Origin: an uncultured Verrucomicrobiota bacterium
Lineage (GTDB): Bacteria; Verrucomicrobiota; Kiritimatiellia; RFP12; UBA3636
DNA: 6,594 bases
Reading direction: 5' to 3'
Assembly (NCBI GenBank): GCA_946612175.1
Contig: CAMOEO010000172.1
Location: 1 to 6,594, forward strand
Shown here one piece after another: positions 1 through 5,231 of this stretch. How positions within the stretch are numbered: position 1 is the stretch's first letter; every line of letters starts with the position of its first letter. Under the pieces are notes generated by a model. That model made no database searches. It saw nothing but the letters and a program-made list of their open reading frames with translations, and was not told where the DNA came from. The position numbers and the translations under genes are program-made.

Positions 1-34
1 GGGAGGTGGGGGAGCGTCCGTAGGGCATGGGGAA

Positions 35-64
35 AGGATATCACGGGAACCGGAGCAATGTCAA
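35..64 (-). promoter_or_regulatory. Possible leftward sigma70-type promoter
   Basis: Read on the minus strand there is a perfect TTGACA -35 hexamer (59-64), an 18-nt spacer, and TATCCT (35-40), which matches 4 of 6 positions of TATAAT. Transcription would start near 28 and leave the window on the left, implying a divergently transcribed gene beyond position 1. It sits in the AT-rich patch of an otherwise GC-rich region. The -10 is weak and no leftward gene can be seen, so this is a candidate only. Confidence 0.3.
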
Positions 65-176
65 TATAGCAAAACAACTCATTGAAATTACAGGAGAAAA
101 TTGCATAGATTTCGGGGATGTCTCCGGCTCCACGGCGGCCTTCCAGCGGCGCGCCTTGCTCTTTGAAAGCGCTTCC

Positions 177-236
177 GGGGGCCGCCAACGCCCGCCAGCA
201 GGGCCTTTCGTGCCCATGGACGCAACGGCGGCCCCC
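177..236. repeat. Inverted repeat, 10-bp arms
   Basis: GGGGGCCGCC (177-186) is the exact reverse complement of GGCGGCCCCC (227-236). The 40-nt interior contains a smaller GGGC/GCCC hairpin (201-204 with 212-215). It could form a branched RNA or cruciform structure just before the larger palindrome. There is no T-tract, so a simple terminator is unlikely; in GC-rich DNA a 10-bp inverted repeat can also occur by chance. Confidence 0.4.
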
Positions 237-246
237 AAAAGACCCC

Positions 247-319
247 GCCAAGTAAACGCCTTTGTCAGAGGAAACGCCCCTGGAGGCGTTTCCTCTGACA
301 AATCGGCGTTTACTTTGGC
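247..319. repeat. Long near-perfect palindrome (32-bp stem, 6-nt loop)
   Basis: The inner arms 261-278 and 285-302 are exact reverse complements over 18 bp around the loop CCTGGA (279-284). The outer arms 247-260 and 305-319 pair over 14 bp with one extra T in the right arm; a TC bulge (303-304) separates the two stems. The heptamer AAACGCC occurs twice in the left half (254-260, 272-278) and GGCGTTT twice in the right half (285-291, 305-311), so each arm is itself a partial direct repeat. It lies about 25 bp upstream of the argC -35 box. No U-tract follows on either strand, so it is not a classical terminator. A dispersed palindromic element (REP- or MITE-like) or a structured regulatory site would fit. 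Confidence 0.85.
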
Positions 320-342
320 GAGTCACCCGAGCGAGAAAGCGC

Positions 343-372
343 TTGCGCGGGAGGCGGGGGAGCGGGTAGAAT
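343..372 (+). promoter_or_regulatory. Predicted argC promoter
   Basis: TTGCGC (343-348), an 18-nt spacer, and TAGAAT (367-372). Expected transcription start is near 379-380, giving a leader of about 20 nt that contains GGAG (390-393) five bases before the argC ATG. It closely resembles the promoter before the tRNA gene in this window, including CCG directly after TAGAAT, which supports it being real. Confidence 0.6.
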
Positions 373-398
373 CCGGCGCGTTTCCGACTGGAGCCCCC

Positions 399-1343
399 AT
401 GAGCAAGACCCGCATCTTCATCGACGGCAGCGCCGGCACGACCGGCCTGCGCATCCGCGAACGCCTCGCCGCGCGCGAGGACCTTGAGCTTCTGGCGCTT
501 CCGGAGGAGCGCCGCAAGGACCCCGCCGCGCGCGCCGAGGCGCTCGACGCCGCGGACGTCGCGTTCCTCTGCCTGCCCGACGCCGCCGCGGTCGAGGCCG
601 TGTCGCTCGTCCGCAATCCGCGCACCGCGATCATCGACACCTCCACCGCGCACCGCACCGCGCCCGGGTGGGCGTACGGCTTCCCCGAGCTCGCTGGCGC
701 GCGCGACCGCATCCGCGCCTCGAAGCGCATCGCCAACCCTGGCTGCCACGCGAGCGGGTTCGTCGCGCTCGTCGCGCCGCTCGTCCGCGCGGGGATCGTC
801 CGGCCCGACGCCCGGCTCGCCTGCTTCTCGCTCACCGGCTACACCGGCGGCGGCAAGAAGATGATCGCCGAGTACGAGGCCGCGGAGGGCCGCTCCCCGC
901 TCCTCGACGCGCCGCGCCAGTACGGGCTCGGGCAGGCGCACAAGCACCTGCCCGAGATGGCCGCCGCGACGGGGCTCGAGTCGCCGCCCGCGTTCTGTCC
1001 GGTCGTCGCGGACTTCCCGTGCGGCATGGAGGTGACGGTGCCGCTCTTCGCGCGCGACCTGCGCGGCACGCGCGCCGACGTCGCGGAGGCGCTTCGCGCG
1101 GCCTATCCCGCGGACGGCCCCGGGCTCGTGCACTTCGACGAGACGGCCGACGAGGCGGGCTTCCTCGCCGCCAACGCGTTCGCCGGGCGCGACGACATGC
1201 AGGTGGCGCTCTTCGGGAACGACGAGCGGCCGCTGCTCGTCTCCCGCTTCGACAACCTCGGCAAGGGCGCCTCCGGCGCCGCGATCCAGAACCTCAACCT
1301 CCTGCTCGGCGCGGACGAGCGCACCGGCCTCGTCGTCGGCTAG
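399..1343 (+). CDS. argC: N-acetyl-gamma-glutamyl-phosphate reductase, type 2 (ArgC)
   Basis: Cytoplasmic enzyme of arginine/ornithine biosynthesis that reduces N-acetyl-glutamyl-5-phosphate to the semialdehyde with NADPH. The 314-residue product has the length and motifs of the short type 2 ArgC: an N-terminal nucleotide-binding segment (FIDGSAGTTGLRIRERL, residues 7-23), DTSTAHRT (80-87), WAYGFPEL (91-98), IANPGC with the expected catalytic Cys116, GYTGGGKKMIAEYE (147-160), HKHLPEM (181-187) supplying the likely catalytic histidine, and the C-terminal DNLGKGASGAAIQNLNL block (285-301). The frame is open upstream to 27, but the ATG at 399 is chosen because the homologous protein begins there, GGAG lies 5 nt before it, and a promoter ends at 372. 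The phosphatase gene follows after 23 nt and is probably cotranscribed. No other arg gene is visible. Confidence 0.96.
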   Translation: MSKTRIFIDGSAGTTGLRIRERLAAREDLELLALPEERRKDPAARAEALDAADVAFLCLPDAAAVEAVSLVRNPRTAIIDTSTAHRTAPGWAYGFPELAGARDRIRASKRIANPGCHASGFVALVAPLVRAGIVRPDARLACFSLTGYTGGGKKMIAEYEAAEGRSPLLDAPRQYGLGQAHKHLPEMAAATGLESPPAFCPVVADFPCGMEVTVPLFARDLRGTRADVAEALRAAYPADGPGLVHFDETADEAGFLAANAFAGRDDMQVALFGNDERPLLVSRFDNLGKGASGAAIQNLNLLLGADERTGLVVG

Positions 1344-1366
1344 CGCCCCGTCCCTGTTCCCCCTCC

Positions 1367-2131
1367 ATGAAGACGCCCCCGCACCGCATCGCCCTCGCCG
1401 CCGCCCTCGCCGCGCTGCTCTGCGCCGCGTGCCGGACGCCGCCCCCCGCCGCGCCGGTCCCTCCGGCGGCCCTCGCCGCCGCCCGCGACGCGATCCCGCA
1501 GGAGGAGATGCCCGACCCGCTGCTCTACCTCCCGCCGCCGCCCGCGCCGGACTCGCCCGCCAAGGCGTGGGATCTGGCGCGGTACGAGTGGGGCAAGACC
1601 GTCCGCACGGCCGATCCCGCGCGCGCCGCGCAGGCCGTGCAGGACGCGCTCTTCACGTGGGAGAACCTCTACGCGATGTTCACGCCGTCCTACGGCCGGA
1701 CGATCTCCGAGGCGGAGACGCCCGCGCTGTGCGCGATGCTGCGGTACGGGGTGGAGTCCGTCCGCCACGCCTGCCGCGGCGCCAAGCGCAAGTACATGCG
1801 CGTCCGCCCGTTCGCCGAACTGCGCGAGCCCTCGCTCACGCCGGACGACGAGCGGTTCCTGGTGAACAACGGCTCCTACCCCTCCGGCCACGCGGCCAAC
1901 GGCTGGGCCGCGGCGCTGCTGCTCGCGGAGGTCGCCCCGGGCTCCTCCGAGGCGATCCTCGAGCGGGGCCTGGCGATCGGCGAGAGCCGCGTCATCGTGG
2001 GCGTCCACTGGCAGAGCGACGTCGACGCCGCGCGCGTCGTCGCGGCGGCCGCCGTCGCGCGGCTCCACGCCGATCCGGAGTTCCTCGCGCGGATGGCCGC
2101 GGCGAAGGCCGAGGCCGCCGCGCGCCGGTAG
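1367..2131 (+). CDS. phoN: Class A nonspecific acid phosphatase (PAP2 superfamily), exported
   Basis: A 254-residue vanadium-haloperoxidase/PAP2-fold phosphatase. The three active-site motifs are intact: KX6RP at K140-P148, PSGH at 172-175 in the class A context GSYPSGH, and SRX5HX3D at S207-D218, with His214 the expected phospho-acceptor and His175 the acid/base. Enzymes of this family release phosphate from many organic phosphoesters in the periplasm. The N-terminus (MKTPPHR then a hydrophobic stretch to about residue 21) is a signal peptide. Cys22 in CAAC could be lipidated, although the usual Leu at -3 is absent, so signal peptidase I cleavage is equally possible. A Pro/Ala-rich linker follows (24-65). 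The start has no purine-rich Shine-Dalgarno; the leader is TTCCCCCTCC. The gene lies 23 nt after argC, with no obvious functional link. The symbol is by family, not proven orthology. Confidence 0.88.
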   Translation: MKTPPHRIALAAALAALLCAACRTPPPAAPVPPAALAAARDAIPQEEMPDPLLYLPPPPAPDSPAKAWDLARYEWGKTVRTADPARAAQAVQDALFTWENLYAMFTPSYGRTISEAETPALCAMLRYGVESVRHACRGAKRKYMRVRPFAELREPSLTPDDERFLVNNGSYPSGHAANGWAAALLLAEVAPGSSEAILERGLAIGESRVIVGVHWQSDVDAARVVAAAAVARLHADPEFLARMAAAKAEAAARR

Positions 2132-2133
2132 GG

Positions 2134-2155
2134 GAAAAATGCCGGTTGCTTTTTC
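2134..2155 (+). terminator. Weak A5/T5 hairpin after the phosphatase gene
   Basis: Two bases after the TAG stop, GAAAAA (2134-2139) and GC (2141-2142) can pair with GC (2148-2149) and TTTTTC (2150-2155), with T2140 bulged and a 5-nt loop. The T-run resembles an intrinsic terminator but the stem has only three G-C pairs and it overlaps the next -35 box, so termination would be inefficient. Confidence 0.25.
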
Positions 2156-2175
2156 GGTGCGGGCTATGCTAGAAT
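2146..2175 (+). promoter_or_regulatory. Predicted tRNA-Gly promoter
   Basis: TTGCTT (2146-2151), an 18-nt spacer, and TAGAAT (2170-2175) with an extended -10 TGC directly before it (2167-2169). Expected start is near 2182, about 10 nt before the mature tRNA 5' end, a normal distance for a bacterial tRNA gene. Confidence 0.65.
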
Positions 2176-2191
2176 CCGCATCCGTTCCGCC

Positions 2192-2265
2192 GCGGGTGTA
2201 GCTCAACGGTAGAGTGGCAGCCTTCCAAGCTGCTTACGTGGGTCCGACTCCCATCACCCGCTCCA
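2192..2265 (+). tRNA. tRNA-Gly, anticodon UCC, with encoded CCA
   Basis: A full cloverleaf of 74 nt. The acceptor stem GCGGGTG (2192-2198) pairs perfectly with CACCCGC (2255-2261), followed by discriminator T and encoded CCA (2263-2265). The D arm is GCTC/GAGT around AACGGTA, which retains G18-G19. The anticodon stem GCAGC/GCTGC encloses CTTCCAA, with anticodon TCC at 2224-2226 reading GGA and probably other GGN codons. The variable loop is TTAC and the T stem GTGGG/CCCAT. The T loop is TCCGACT rather than the usual TTCGAxT form: the almost invariant U55 is C (2244). The 15-48 pair would be A-C rather than G-C or A-U. Despite these deviations all stems are intact and the gene has its own promoter, so it is probably functional. 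Confidence 0.95.
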
Positions 2266-2271
2266 TTTTCC

Positions 2272-2300
2272 TTGCTTTCCGTTCCGCCCCCTGCTACAAT
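2272..2300 (+). promoter_or_regulatory. Predicted promoter of the helical-repeat/gsp operon
   Basis: TTGCTT (2272-2277), a 17-nt spacer, and TACAAT (2295-2300) with an extended -10 TGC (2292-2294). It starts seven bases after the tRNA CCA. Expected start is near 2307, giving a leader of about 57 nt before the ATG at 2364. The -35 is identical to that of the tRNA promoter 126 bp upstream. Confidence 0.65.
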
Positions 2301-2312
2301 CGCCCGCATGTT

Positions 2313-2351
2313 CCGCGGCTCCGGGGGAGAAGGCTTCCCCGCCGCGGGGAA
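2313..2351 (+). promoter_or_regulatory. Structured 5' leader with two mutually exclusive hairpins
   Basis: Structure A pairs CCGCGG (2313-2318) with CCGCGG (2342-2347) and GGGGA (2324-2328) with TCCCC (2336-2340). Structure B pairs TTCCCCG (2335-2341) with CGGGGAA (2345-2351) around the 3-nt loop CCG. They share bases and cannot coexist. The ribosome-binding sequence AAGGA (2351-2355) lies immediately after; B reaches its first base. This could tune translation of the following gene. No known riboswitch fold is recognised, and GC-rich leaders form hairpins easily. Confidence 0.4.
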
Positions 2352-2363
2352 AGGAACGAGAAG

Positions 2364-3968
2364 ATGAAGATCCACCCCCTGTTTCCCGGTCTGTTCGCGG
2401 CCGCGCTGCTTGCGCTGCCGGCATGCGCAGACGATCCCGAGCCCGCCGCCGCCCCCGCCGCGCCGGAGGCGCCCGAGGCGGCGCCCGCCGAGGCCCCCGA
2501 GGACCCGGACGCGCCCCTCTACCGCCTGTTCGAGGAGCTCGACGCGCTGTTCATGGACGGCCAGACCAACGCGGTCTCGAAGCGGCTGAAGGCCGCGGTC
2601 GCCGACCCCGTCTTCAAGCCCCGCGCCGACCGCCTGTTCTCGATCTTCCTCGGCTTCCTGCTCCAGACCGGGCAGATCGAGGAGGCGAAGTCCGAGTTCC
2701 TCGGCGCGCTCCGCACGGACCCCGAGCTCGCCCGCCCCTGCTCCGGCTACATCTACGGCTTCCTCTCCGAGACCGGCGACCGCGAGGGCGCGCTCGACTG
2801 GGCGCGCACGCTACTCGCCCAGGAGATCCCCGGCGACTTCCGCCTCGCCGCCACCGAGTGGCTCGCCTCGGGCCTCGTCGATCTCGGCGACGGCCCCGGT
2901 GCGCTCGCGGCCGTGCGGGACTCGCTGGGCGCGTTCCCGGGCGCCGAGGCCGTTCCGGTCGCGGCGCGCGTGGCGCAGAAGGCGCTCGACGGCGGAAACC
3001 TCACGCTCGCGGAGGGCGTGCTCGACGCGCTCGCCCCGTTCGAGGCGGAGGACGCCGACGCCGAGGCCCGCGCGACCGTCTCCGGCCTCCGCCTCCGGCT
3101 CCTCGCCGCGAAGGGCCTCTACGACGAGATCGCCGCGAAGGCCGAGTCGCTCCCCGCCCGGATGCCGGACGCGCAGCTCGTGGCCGCGCTCAACTACGTC
3201 TTCCGCCGCGCCGCCGCCGAGAAGCGCAGCGACGCGATCGAGGCCCTCTCCTCCGCGATCGTCCACGGGAAGGCCTTCGCCGACCGCCCCTCCGCCCGCC
3301 TCGTCGGCGCGCGCCAGTGGCTCGGCGCCGCGCTCGCGGCGCCCGAGGGCGCCGCGGCGCTGTCCGGCCGCTTCGCCGAGCTGATGGCCTCCGGGCTCCC
3401 TGCCGACCGTCTCTACGGCCTCTGGACGCGCTACTTCTACGATGTCATCGGCGACCTCGGCGCGCTCCGCTCCTACCTCGACTCCGGCCGCGCGCTCAAA
3501 AAGGCGCTCTCGGATCCCTCCGACGTCGAGATGATGCGCGTCTACGAGCTCGACGCCGCCTTCGTCCTCTCCGACTACGACGGCGTGCTCGCGCTGCTCG
3601 ACCAGGGCATCCCGGACCACGACGCCCCGTGGCACGAGATGATGCGGACGAAGGTCCTCGCCCACCGCGCCGAGGCCGAGGGCGAATGGGCGAAGGCCGC
3701 GGAGCTCTTCACGAAGTTCGTGTCGCTGCTCCCCGAGGAGGACCAGACCGACCCGACCTCCGGCATCGTGTTCACCAAGACGCTCCTCTCCGCCAACAAC
3801 CACAAGCGCGCCGGCGACCTCTGGACGAAGGCCGGCGACGCGGCCCGCGCGGCCGCGGCCTACGCCGTCGCCCGCGCGGCGTACGACAAGGCGCTCGAGG
3901 ACAACCGCGCCGGCCGCGAGACGGCCGACTACATCGAGGCGCAGCGCAAGGCGCTCGACAAGGAATAG
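2364..3968 (+). CDS. Exported alpha-helical-repeat (TPR-like) protein of unknown function
   Basis: A 534-residue protein I cannot assign to a named family. The N-terminus MKIHPLFPGLF...LPACADD is a signal peptide; Cys21 in LPAC may be lipidated (Pro at -2 is atypical) or signal peptidase I may cut after ACA. An Ala/Pro/Glu-rich linker (23-50) follows. The rest is almost entirely amphipathic helix pairs with TPR-like spacing, clearest at residues 96-125, 432-460 and 494-530, in the style of periplasmic scaffold solenoids. No catalytic motif is visible. The start at 2364 is supported by AAGGA eight bases upstream and by the signal peptide; the open frame to 2214 runs through the tRNA and is excluded. 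The gspG gene begins 60 nt downstream in the same direction, so it probably heads the secretion operon and may act in assembly or substrate handling; that role is inference. Confidence 0.85.
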   Translation: MKIHPLFPGLFAAALLALPACADDPEPAAAPAAPEAPEAAPAEAPEDPDAPLYRLFEELDALFMDGQTNAVSKRLKAAVADPVFKPRADRLFSIFLGFLLQTGQIEEAKSEFLGALRTDPELARPCSGYIYGFLSETGDREGALDWARTLLAQEIPGDFRLAATEWLASGLVDLGDGPGALAAVRDSLGAFPGAEAVPVAARVAQKALDGGNLTLAEGVLDALAPFEAEDADAEARATVSGLRLRLLAAKGLYDEIAAKAESLPARMPDAQLVAALNYVFRRAAAEKRSDAIEALSSAIVHGKAFADRPSARLVGARQWLGAALAAPEGAAALSGRFAELMASGLPADRLYGLWTRYFYDVIGDLGALRSYLDSGRALKKALSDPSDVEMMRVYELDAAFVLSDYDGVLALLDQGIPDHDAPWHEMMRTKVLAHRAEAEGEWAKAAELFTKFVSLLPEEDQTDPTSGIVFTKTLLSANNHKRAGDLWTKAGDAARAAAAYAVARAAYDKALEDNRAGRETADYIEAQRKALDKE

Positions 3969-3971
3969 CCG

Positions 3972-4028
3972 CCCCATTCCCATCCCCATTCCCATCCTCC
4001 GTTTTCCCACACCCAACCTTCCCCTCCC
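3972..4028 (-). repeat. C-rich spacer with 12-bp tandem repeat; two G-quadruplex motifs on the minus strand
   Basis: CCCCATTCCCAT occurs twice in exact tandem (3972-3983, 3984-3995). On the minus strand this reads G3-AAT-G4-AT-G3-AAT-G4, a canonical four-run quadruplex motif. The adjoining 4005-4028 gives a second motif, G3-A-G4-AAGGTT-G3-TGT-G3. Together they fill most of the spacer between the helical-repeat gene and gspG. The minus strand is the transcription template here. No purine-rich ribosome-binding site is present before the gspG ATG, and I see no clear promoter or terminator. Confidence 0.7.
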
Positions 4029-4430
4029 ATGAAACCGACCGAAAAGCTCCTCTCCTCCGCCCGCGGCGGCTTCACGCTCGTTGAACTGCTGCTCGTCATC
4101 GTCATCCTCGGCATGCTCGCCACGGTGGCGGTGCTCAACGTCGGCCAGCACGCCAAGACCTCCGCCGTCGGCGCCACGCGCGCCAGCATCGCGACGATCC
4201 AGGAGGCCTGCGAGCTCTACGAGATCGCGACCGTCGGCCGCAAGCCCACGTCGATCGACGACCTGCTCAAGCCCGTCGGCGCCGGCGGCCAGCCCCTCCT
4301 CAAGGGCGGCTCGCGGCCGAAGGACGCCTGGGGCAACGACTTCCAGCTCCGCTCCTCGAGCTCGGGCATCGAGATCCGCAGCGCCGGTCCGGACGGCTCG
4401 TTCAACACGGACGACGACGTCACCAACTAG
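4029..4430 (+). CDS. gspG: Type II secretion system major pseudopilin GspG
   Basis: A 133-residue precursor of the main subunit of the periplasmic pseudopilus. The class III signal is textbook: a short basic leader (1-14) ending in Gly14, then FTLVELLLVIVILGML, with Glu19 at mature position +5 and a hydrophobic helix to about residue 38. The C-terminal half has GspG hallmarks: PKDAWGNDFQL (97-107; the family usually has PKDPWGxxY) and SAGPDGSFNTDDD (118-130), the loop that binds calcium in characterised GspG proteins. A single Cys61 is present. These C-terminal motifs separate it from type IV pilins. The ATG has no Shine-Dalgarno; its leader is TTCCCCTCCC. gspH follows after 18 nt in the same frame, separated by one TAG. 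Confidence 0.95.
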   Translation: MKPTEKLLSSARGGFTLVELLLVIVILGMLATVAVLNVGQHAKTSAVGATRASIATIQEACELYEIATVGRKPTSIDDLLKPVGAGGQPLLKGGSRPKDAWGNDFQLRSSSSGIEIRSAGPDGSFNTDDDVTN

Positions 4431-4448
4431 CGCGTCCCGCCGTCCGCC

Positions 4449-5231
4449 GTGCCGCGTCCCCGCGCCGCCTTCACGCTGATCGAGCTGCTGCTGGTGATCG
4501 CGATCCTCGGGATCCTGGCGGCGGCGGTGGCGCCGTCCGTCGGCGTCATGATCTCCGGCGGGCGCCTCTCCGCCTCGGCCCGCGAGCTCGCGGGCGCGGG
4601 GCGTTACGCGCGTACGATGGCGCTGCTCAACCAGACGCCGGTCGACCTCGTGGTCGATCTCGGCGCCGGGACGGTCGCCGTCCGCGCGCGCGACCGCGAG
4701 GAGCAGGTCCGCCTCGGCATGAGCGACCTGGCGGCCCTCACGAACGACGTCGGCTACACGGAGGAGCTGCTCCGCACCAGCGCCCGGCGCGCCGCGTCGC
4801 TCACGGGAGGGTTCGGCCTCGCCGTGTCGCACGCGGACGCCGACGCGGGCGCGGCGACGAACCTGCTCGACCGCTGGGCCGCGGAAGGGGACGCCGACGG
4901 CGCCGCGCCCGCGCCCGCCTCGCAGGTGTCGCTCTCGGAATCGATCGACGTCGACCGGAAGCTGGAGGGCGTCGCCGTGGAGTTCGCGGGCTGGACCGAC
5001 ACGCCGCGCAGCCGCCGCCGCACGGTGTGGGACGCCGACGCGGCCCCGGCGTCCACGGGCGAGATCGTGGTCCGCTACCGGGCCAACGGGACCGTCCGTC
5101 CCCACCGCTGGGTGGTCTTCGAGAAGGAGGACGGGGACGGCGGCGCGCCCGGCACGGGCGCGCGCATCGAGATCGCCGTGAACGCGGTGGGGCGCCCGAG
5201 CGTCCGGCTCGAGGGGGATTCGCGCCGATGA
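4449..5231 (+). CDS. gspH: Type II secretion minor pseudopilin GspH-like
   Basis: A 260-residue prepilin with a 7-residue leader MPRPRAA, then FTLIELLLVIAILGILAAAV; Glu12 is mature +5. The -1 residue is Ala rather than Gly. The segment after the helix (RLSASARELAGAGRYARTMA, 39-58, then PVDLVVDL) is typical of GspH, as is the C-terminal beta region (GEIVVRYRANGTVRPHRWVV, 204-223, and ARIEIAVNAVGRPSVRL). It is longer than most GspH proteins (commonly 150-200 residues), with a charged Ala/Asp-rich insertion around 80-165. GTG at 4449 is the only plausible start: an in-frame TAG lies at 4428 and later starts would remove the prepilin leader. There is no Shine-Dalgarno, so translational coupling to gspG is likely. 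Its position between gspG and gspI supports the assignment. Confidence 0.82.
   Translation: MPRPRAAFTLIELLLVIAILGILAAAVAPSVGVMISGGRLSASARELAGAGRYARTMALLNQTPVDLVVDLGAGTVAVRARDREEQVRLGMSDLAALTNDVGYTEELLRTSARRAASLTGGFGLAVSHADADAGAATNLLDRWAAEGDADGAAPAPASQVSLSESIDVDRKLEGVAVEFAGWTDTPRSRRRTVWDADAAPASTGEIVVRYRANGTVRPHRWVVFEKEDGDGGAPGTGARIEIAVNAVGRPSVRLEGDSRR

Larger units (their letters stand above)
1..398. other. Intergenic region upstream of argC, no convincing gene
   Basis: The frame that runs into argC is open from 27, but its first 124 codons look non-coding: the translation matches no family I know, base composition shifts from an AT-rich patch (about 55-115) to mixed sequence, and a long palindrome and a promoter lie inside it. 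The minus-strand open frame over 41-301 starts at a TTG inside the palindrome and is also unconvincing. A gene from the left could end at the TAG at 21-23 (last codons would read EVGERP), but too little is visible to claim it. A weak + strand promoter-like pair, TTGAAA (82-87) and TAGATT (106-111), is present and I give it little weight. The region holds the regulatory and repeat elements listed separately. Confidence 0.6.

Noticed and set aside
82..111. + strand promoter TTGAAA-18-TAGATT
   Set aside because: The -10 is weak, it lies about 290 bp from argC upstream of a strong palindrome, and a better promoter lies directly before argC.
41..301. 86-codon minus-strand open frame upstream of argC
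   Set aside because: It starts with TTG inside the palindrome, has no ribosome-binding site, and its product resembles nothing recognisable.
247..319. CRISPR repeat or intrinsic terminator
   Set aside because: Only one palindrome is present with no spacer periodicity, and no T-tract follows it on either strand.
27..398. N-terminal extension of ArgC from the ATG at 27
   Set aside because: The extension matches no ArgC domain and contains the palindrome and promoter; the family N-terminus begins at 399.
1340..2206. 288-codon minus-strand open frame opposite the phosphatase
   Set aside because: The sense strand carries all three class A phosphatase motifs; the antisense product is Arg/Gly-rich and also crosses the start of the tRNA gene.
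2248..2265. tRNA 3' end as an integration (att) site
   Set aside because: I found no second copy of the tRNA 3' end in the window and no integrase or phage gene; the flanking genes look like ordinary chromosome.
2423..4084. 553-codon + strand frame overlapping the helical-repeat gene
   Set aside because: Arg/Pro-rich translation typical of a +1/+2 shadow in GC-rich DNA; the overlapping frame has a signal peptide, a ribosome-binding site and sensible composition.
2811..5105. 764-codon open frame on the minus strand
   Set aside because: It overlaps three well-supported + strand genes; its translation is Arg/Gly/Val/Glu-rich low-complexity sequence with no recognisable domain, as expected from the antisense of very GC-rich codons.
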